Positions 14,543 to 15,670 of a DNA stretch of 15,670 bases are shown piece by piece. A model generated the notes under the pieces. The model ran no database searches. It was not told the origin of the DNA and was given only the letters and a program-made list of their open reading frames with translations. The first letter of the stretch is position 1. Every line of letters begins with the position of its first letter. Source of the stretch: Sphingobacterium sp. UBA7855 (lineage in GTDB: Bacteria > Bacteroidota > Bacteroidia > Sphingobacteriales > Sphingobacteriaceae); NCBI GenBank assembly GCA_002500745.1, contig DLST01000003.1, forward strand, positions 14,679 through 30,348. The letters are read 5' to 3'. A program made the translations under genes and the position numbers.

Positions 14543-14597
14543 ATATTGAGATTTACTCTGTTTTAGTTTCTAATCGGCTTTTGCACCATCTCAATAT
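14543..14597 (-). repeat. 10-bp inverted repeat in the sigma-factor leader
   Basis: ATATTGAGAT (14543-14552) and ATCTCAATAT (14588-14597) are perfect complements with a 35-nt spacer. The near arm begins 10 nt upstream of the sigma-factor ATG, so a leader hairpin would cover the ribosome entry region; as DNA it could be a two-site operator. The repeat is seen directly and the role is inferred. The rest of this 271-bp divergent gap shows no exact TAnnTTTG promoter on either strand. Confidence 0.4.
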
Positions 14598-14803
14598 CAC
14601 CTCCGCCTTTTATATCATCAAGACATTTCAGCATATTGATTTATTACATCTAATATGACTATTTTTTTAAGATTATTTATTTCACAGTAGATTATTCCTA
14701 AATCAGCATTGAAAAAGCCCTATTTTAACCTTATTACAAACAAAACATAGTTACCAACTGTTACTTGATATGCTGAATGATTAAAAAATTAAACAGAAAA
14801 ATT

Positions 14804-15640
14804 ATGAAGTACTACAGAATTACAGGTATTACTGCTGCATTAGCGTTGATGGCTGGCGCTATCGGATGTAACAACTCCTCGACAAAAAGTACAGATAGGG
14901 CTGACTCAAGCAGCAGTATGGACACCAATACCGCACAAAAAATGGACGCTATCACGGTTAGTCCGATTGCAGACTCCAAAGAATTTCCTGGAGCTGATCT
15001 ACAGATCGCGTCGATCACTGCAGAAAAGGTAGGAACAGACTCCGCAAAAGTAACTGTAAAATATGCGGTTAAGAATTTCAAATTGACTGAGATGACCGAT
15101 GATGCCCATGCTGCCCATATGGCAAATTCGCATGATGGACAACATATTCATTTTATTTTAGACAATAAACCTTACACGGCTCTTTACAAGCCCGAGAACT
15201 CTGTAACAGTACCGTTAAATTCGGAACATTACCTGCTCTCATTTTTATCAAGATCCTATCATGAATCCATAAAAACCACTGAAGCTTCTAAATTGGTAAA
15301 ATTTAAGATTGATGCAACGGGTAAATTGACAACAGATGCGATGCCAAAGGAACCATCACTATTCTATTCTCGACCTAAAGGTGAGTACAAAGGTGATGAA
15401 ACAAAAAATCTACTGTTGGATTTTTATTTGGTCAATACTAAACTTGCACCAGATGGAAATAAGGTCGTAGCGGATATCAATGGGCAGACATTTACATTGG
15501 ATAAATGGGGTCCTTACGAAATAAAAGGCTTACCATTAGGTGATACTAAGGTAAAACTAACTTTGGTAGATAAAGAAGGTAATGCTGTTACTGGAGATAA
15601 CGTTTCGGTAGAACGTGATATCAAACTGTCTGAAAAATAA
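14804..15640 (+). CDS. Lipoprotein with a histidine cluster, unknown function
   Basis: With the ATG at 14804 this is a 278-residue lipoprotein: a basic start (MKYYR), a hydrophobic stretch and the lipobox AIGC with Cys22, followed by a Ser/Thr/Asp-rich linker. An ATG at 14777 would add nine residues (MIKKLNRKI) and is also possible; the later start gives a normal lipoprotein n-region. The mature part is mostly beta-like and holds a cluster of five histidines (His102, 105, 110, 114, 116; DDAHAAHMANSHDGQHIHF), next to HFILDNKPYTALY, which recalls metal-binding or DUF4399-like domains. The C-terminal half alternates beta strands (KVKLTLVDKEGNAV). It is divergent from the sigma operon; whether it belongs to that regulon is unknown. 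Only 30 bp remain to the right edge. Confidence 0.82.
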   Translation: MKYYRITGITAALALMAGAIGCNNSSTKSTDRADSSSSMDTNTAQKMDAITVSPIADSKEFPGADLQIASITAEKVGTDSAKVTVKYAVKNFKLTEMTDDAHAAHMANSHDGQHIHFILDNKPYTALYKPENSVTVPLNSEHYLLSFLSRSYHESIKTTEASKLVKFKIDATGKLTTDAMPKEPSLFYSRPKGEYKGDETKNLLLDFYLVNTKLAPDGNKVVADINGQTFTLDKWGPYEIKGLPLGDTKVKLTLVDKEGNAVTGDNVSVERDIKLSEK

Positions 15641-15670
15641 ATTGACGGCTGTCCTAAACACAAAAGAGTC

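Overview
The window looks like chromosome of a member of the Bacteroidota, most probably a Sphingobacterium-like member of the Sphingobacteriaceae. The evidence is the Bacteroidota-type -7 promoter motif TAnnTTTG upstream of several genes, the near absence of strong Shine-Dalgarno sequences, DUF4252 and DUF2027 family proteins, a Bacteroidota-style ECF sigma/anti-sigma pair and a fused hemC-hemD gene. Base and codon use look uniform, and there is no sign of phage, insertion sequence, CRISPR array, tRNA or rRNA. The genus is inferred from protein style and no database was consulted.

Left part (1-2065): argH (argininosuccinate lyase, last step of arginine synthesis) is on the minus strand, with a candidate promoter and an 11-bp inverted repeat in its leader. 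The roughly 670-bp divergent gap to the next gene is not empty. It holds a self-contained non-coding transcription unit: a near-perfect promoter, about 180 nt without a convincing reading frame, and a strong intrinsic terminator. This is the best candidate for an undescribed element in the window.

Second part (2066-4877): a tight plus-strand operon rbfA - aat - class V aminotransferase - DUF2027 protein joins ribosome maturation and N-degron tagging to a PLP enzyme of unknown substrate. It ends at a 16-bp bidirectional terminator shared with a convergent four-helix membrane protein gene (4894-5292). A single-pass membrane protein of unknown function follows (5510-6349).

Third part (6500-12169): a tetrapyrrole cluster for the C5 pathway, hemA - hemCD (fused) - hemB - hemL. 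It covers glutamyl-tRNA to uroporphyrinogen III: HemA makes glutamate-1-semialdehyde, HemL converts it to 5-aminolevulinate, HemB condenses two of these to porphobilinogen, and the HemC-HemD fusion polymerises and cyclises it. hemE is not in the window. hemA and hemCD start with TTG and GTG respectively. The cluster ends at a 20-bp perfect hairpin terminator.

Right part (12206-15640): a minus-strand operon, read from right to left, encodes an ECF sigma factor, a single-pass anti-sigma-like membrane protein, a secreted DUF4252 protein and a DUF4252 lipoprotein. It is probably a small envelope-sensing regulon. A lipoprotein with a histidine cluster is divergently encoded at the right edge.
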